This document shows, piece by piece, positions 61,921-64,000 of a stretch of 64,000 nucleotides of DNA (positions are counted from its first letter, which is position 1; the number at the start of each line of letters is the position of its first letter). The notes beneath the pieces are model-generated. The model was given only the letters and a program-made list of their open reading frames with translations, ran no database searches and was not told where the DNA came from. The position numbers and the translations under genes were made by a program. Source of the stretch: Planctomycetia bacterium (GTDB taxonomy: Bacteria; Planctomycetota; Phycisphaerae; UBA1845; UTPLA1); contig JABTTW010000001.1 of NCBI GenBank assembly GCA_015075745.1, positions 1,302,001-1,366,000 of the forward strand, read 5' to 3'.

Positions 61921-63593
61921 GGTCTTGCCGCCTCGTCACGTGCTGCCGAGCGAAGCTGCGGCGCGAGGCTGACCCCGTCGATCGGCGGATGGCGCTTGAG
62001 CCGATCCGACTCGCCCAACAATTCGAGCAGCGTCGGCATGACATCGACGAGCCGGCCGCACTCGATCGATGCGCCGCTGGCAAGCTCCGGACCGGCGAAG
62101 AACAACGGAATGCGCATGTCCTCCGCGAGACACGAGCCGTGCTCGCCGCACCCGTTGCCGGCAAGCAGCCAACCCTGTGCCATGAAGATCACGAGATCCC
62201 CGGCGCGCGGCGAGTCGAAGTACTCAATGATCTGCGGCACGAAGTCCGGACAACTGGATTCAACCGTCTTGGCAAGCCATTGCCGCGAATCGTGCCAGCC
62301 CTCGCGGGCGAACCTCGCCAAGTCCGGCGACTGGGTCAGGCCCATTGCATCGGCCGCGACGTCCGCCAACGCACCATCGGCGGAGACGACTCGGTACTCC
62401 TTCATCGAACCGGCCAGTTGCCGTTCCACCACCGCGATTCCCCGCGCCGATCGAACCTCGACCCGGTCGCGGTCCAGGCTTCGACACACAAAGGCCACCG
62501 CCGGTAGATCGGCAATACGGCACGATTCAGCCTGATGGCTGCCTGTCGCAGTCGGACCGTCGATGAACTGAACCACCCGCTCCGTGCTTGGGTCTTCCCC
62601 CCAGCCCTTGTCGCCCCGAAGAAAAACGGCGACGCGTCGATGCGAGCCGTCCACCAGCATGGCGTCGTACTTATCCAGGAATGAAAACCGTTCCGCGTAT
62701 CCGGCGCCGGGAACGTCTCCCTCGCGGCATCGGATGCCCCGAGTCCGGCATAACCACGCGCCAAGGTCGAACGCCTTCGCCTCACTGGCCCGCGGGTGTC
62801 CGTGATCCGTCACCAGAATCAGGTATGAAGTCTCCAGCAAACCGGCCGACTCCATTGCGTTGGTAACACGGCCGATCTGGTAGTCAACGTCCTCAAAGAC
62901 CTTTGCGTAGTAGTCGGTATGCGATCCATACGCGTGCCCGGCGGCATCCAGGCCAGGAAAGTAAAACGTGAGCACGGACGGCCACTGCCGGACTCGCTCG
63001 GCCAGCGTGCCCACCTGCTCGATGCACGAGGCGACATATTGATTCACCGGTATGTGCCAGCCGAGAAACCACGCGGGACCGGTCTCAATCCTGTTATCGA
63101 ACGAATGCGTTACGCCGCGCTGAGTGTGGCACTGCACGTTGACCGTGAAGCGATCATCGAGCAGCTCGTAAAGCGTCGGTTGCGTGAAGTCTTGATTGAC
63201 GTGCTGATAGTTTTCAAGGGTGATGTAGTCGATCCAGGTCAGACGGTGGCGATCGAAGAGCTGATTGCACATGATCCCGTGATGCCCGGGAAAGCAACCG
63301 GTGAAAAGCGAGACGGTATTGGGATAGGTCATCGCGGGCAACGACGTGACGGCATTGTTAACCCGGACGCCGCCTTTGACGAAGCGCTTGTCGATGTTCG
63401 GCAGCCTGCCCTCCGCGAGCAGCTCATTCATCCGCGACTCGTCCATTCCGTCGACGAAAAAAATGACGGCGCTACGAGCCGGTCGCTCGACCTTGTCCGA
63501 AATTGACAGAACCAGGGGCTGTCGCCCGCAGCCTGCCGGCGCGATGAGCAAGGCGGAGTAAAGGATGGTGATGATGAATTGGCGTCGGTTCAT
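61917..63593 (-). CDS. Alkaline phosphatase superfamily lipoprotein
   Basis: The protein has 558 residues. The signal peptide ends LLIAPAGCG with a lipid-carrying Cys. Motifs: VIFFVDGMDESRM (metal site), SLPAMTYPNTVSLFTG with nucleophile Thr, TFYFPGLDAAGHAYGSHTD, LVTDHGHPRAS and GNGCGEHGSC. These match type I nucleotide phosphodiesterases. It is distinct from the 43-49 kb pair. It overlaps the permease gene (63590) by ATGA and the downstream phosphatase by four bases, so all three are co-expressed. Confidence 0.9.
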   Translation of the reverse strand: MNRRQFIITILYSALLIAPAGCGRQPLVLSISDKVERPARSAVIFFVDGMDESRMNELLAEGRLPNIDKRFVKGGVRVNNAVTSLPAMTYPNTVSLFTGCFPGHHGIMCNQLFDRHRLTWIDYITLENYQHVNQDFTQPTLYELLDDRFTVNVQCHTQRGVTHSFDNRIETGPAWFLGWHIPVNQYVASCIEQVGTLAERVRQWPSVLTFYFPGLDAAGHAYGSHTDYYAKVFEDVDYQIGRVTNAMESAGLLETSYLILVTDHGHPRASEAKAFDLGAWLCRTRGIRCREGDVPGAGYAERFSFLDKYDAMLVDGSHRRVAVFLRGDKGWGEDPSTERVVQFIDGPTATGSHQAESCRIADLPAVAFVCRSLDRDRVEVRSARGIAVVERQLAGSMKEYRVVSADGALADVAADAMGLTQSPDLARFAREGWHDSRQWLAKTVESSCPDFVPQIIEYFDSPRAGDLVIFMAQGWLLAGNGCGEHGSCLAEDMRIPLFFAGPELASGASIECGRLVDVMPTLLELLGESDRLKRHPPIDGVSLAPQLRSAARDEAARP

Positions 63594-64000
63594 TCGTACC
63601 CAATGGCCGTCGTCACGTCGATGCGCTTCACCGCTCTGAGCGGGAGGATGGCAGCGGTCAGCGCAATGAGGATCGCCGCCGCGACGGCGTAGGCCATCGC
63701 CCCGTAGGGTCGGACAATCGGGAGATCATAGCCCGTCGCCTTCACCGACATAGGCAGGACAAGATACTCGACCGTCGCCATGCCGATGATGCAGCCCGCC
63801 AAGCCGCCCGCCAGACCGAGCATGGTCGCCTCGCCGGCGAGCATGCGCCGGATTTGTGCGGTCGAGGCCCCGATCGCGCGCAGCAGACCGATCTGCCGCG
63901 TCTGCGTGAGCAGCGAGACCAGGAGTGTGTTGGCCACGCCGACGCCGCCGACGATCACCGCGAGCAGCAGTTGCAGATTCGCCAGGGCAAACCAGTCGCG
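63590..64000 (-). CDS. FtsX-like ABC transporter permease (5' part beyond window)
   Basis: The visible 136 C-terminal residues run in frame from the window edge (RDWFALANLQLLLAVIVGG) to the stop. They contain the FtsX helices LLLAVIVGGVGVANTLLVSL and the RQIGLLRAIGASTAQIRRML coupling segment, ending LRAVKRIDVTTAIGYE. The N-terminus and any ATPase lie outside. It is the third FtsX permease of the window and the first gene of an operon with the phosphatase-superfamily lipoprotein. Confidence 0.9.
   Translation of the reverse strand, partial: RDWFALANLQLLLAVIVGGVGVANTLLVSLLTQTRQIGLLRAIGASTAQIRRMLAGEATMLGLAGGLAGCIIGMATVEYLVLPMSVKATGYDLPIVRPYGAMAYAVAAAILIALTAAILPLRAVKRIDVTTAIGYE

Overview
The window is 64 kb of GC-rich bacterial chromosome. 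It most likely comes from a Planctomycetota-type bacterium, possibly near the Phycisphaerae. The evidence is two PEP-CTERM sorting tails, a dockerin-type remnant, a tricorn-type protease, several PQQ-type propeller proteins, an NDUFA9-like protein, frequent TTG/GTG starts and families of intergenic palindromes. No rRNA, tRNA, CRISPR array, prophage or intact transposase was found. The phylum assignment is inference from gene content.

Layout: 1-3.1 kb holds a cut-off outer-membrane barrel gene and a secreted endonuclease/exonuclease/phosphatase protein. 3.4-4.2 kb is a compact unit with a possible promoter, two tandem near-identical 36-residue hydrophobic peptides, a strongly folded 3' RNA and a rho-independent terminator. 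accD, a secreted protein of unknown function and a repeat-rich gap follow, then a large tricorn-like protease (7.6-11.0 kb). Two cysteine-rich small proteins and a gmhB pair lie at 11.2-13.2 kb.

From 13.4 to 20.6 kb, eight overlapping genes form one apparent operon: HemN-like radical SAM enzyme, DUF98 chorismate-lyase-like protein, halogenase-like flavoenzyme, DUF3311 protein, sodium:solute symporter, hotdog thioesterase, small membrane protein and propeller protein. A PEP-CTERM gene follows. A glycosyltransferase/ABC transporter/propeller operon (21.6-28.4 kb) meets, tail to tail, an operon of metallophosphoesterase, HtrA protease and glycerate kinase. A second ABC ATPase/permease pair ends at 35.4 kb.

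35.4-43.5 kb is an accessory stretch. It holds a dispersed repeat, a truncated dockerin gene, secreted proteins, a degenerate SDR, an isochorismatase-family protein, zinc-ribbon mini-proteins, a REP-type palindrome cluster beside a possible REP-transposase remnant, and two AT-richer orphan genes. 43.6-48.9 kb is a minus-strand cluster of two large alkaline-phosphatase-superfamily proteins with a ribbon-helix-helix protein and a membrane protein. A LacI regulator, a SulP transporter, a LipM-like acyltransferase, a CopD-like membrane protein and an NDUFA9-like protein follow. dTDP-sugar genes (rfbA-like, rfbB), a DMT transporter, a transglutaminase and a lipoprotein come next. The window ends in a minus-strand operon of FtsX permease (cut off), phosphatase-superfamily lipoprotein and dual-specificity phosphatase.

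The best candidates for undescribed biology are the tandem 36-residue peptide/structured RNA locus, the eight-gene chorismate-linked operon and the collinear composite intergenic repeat.
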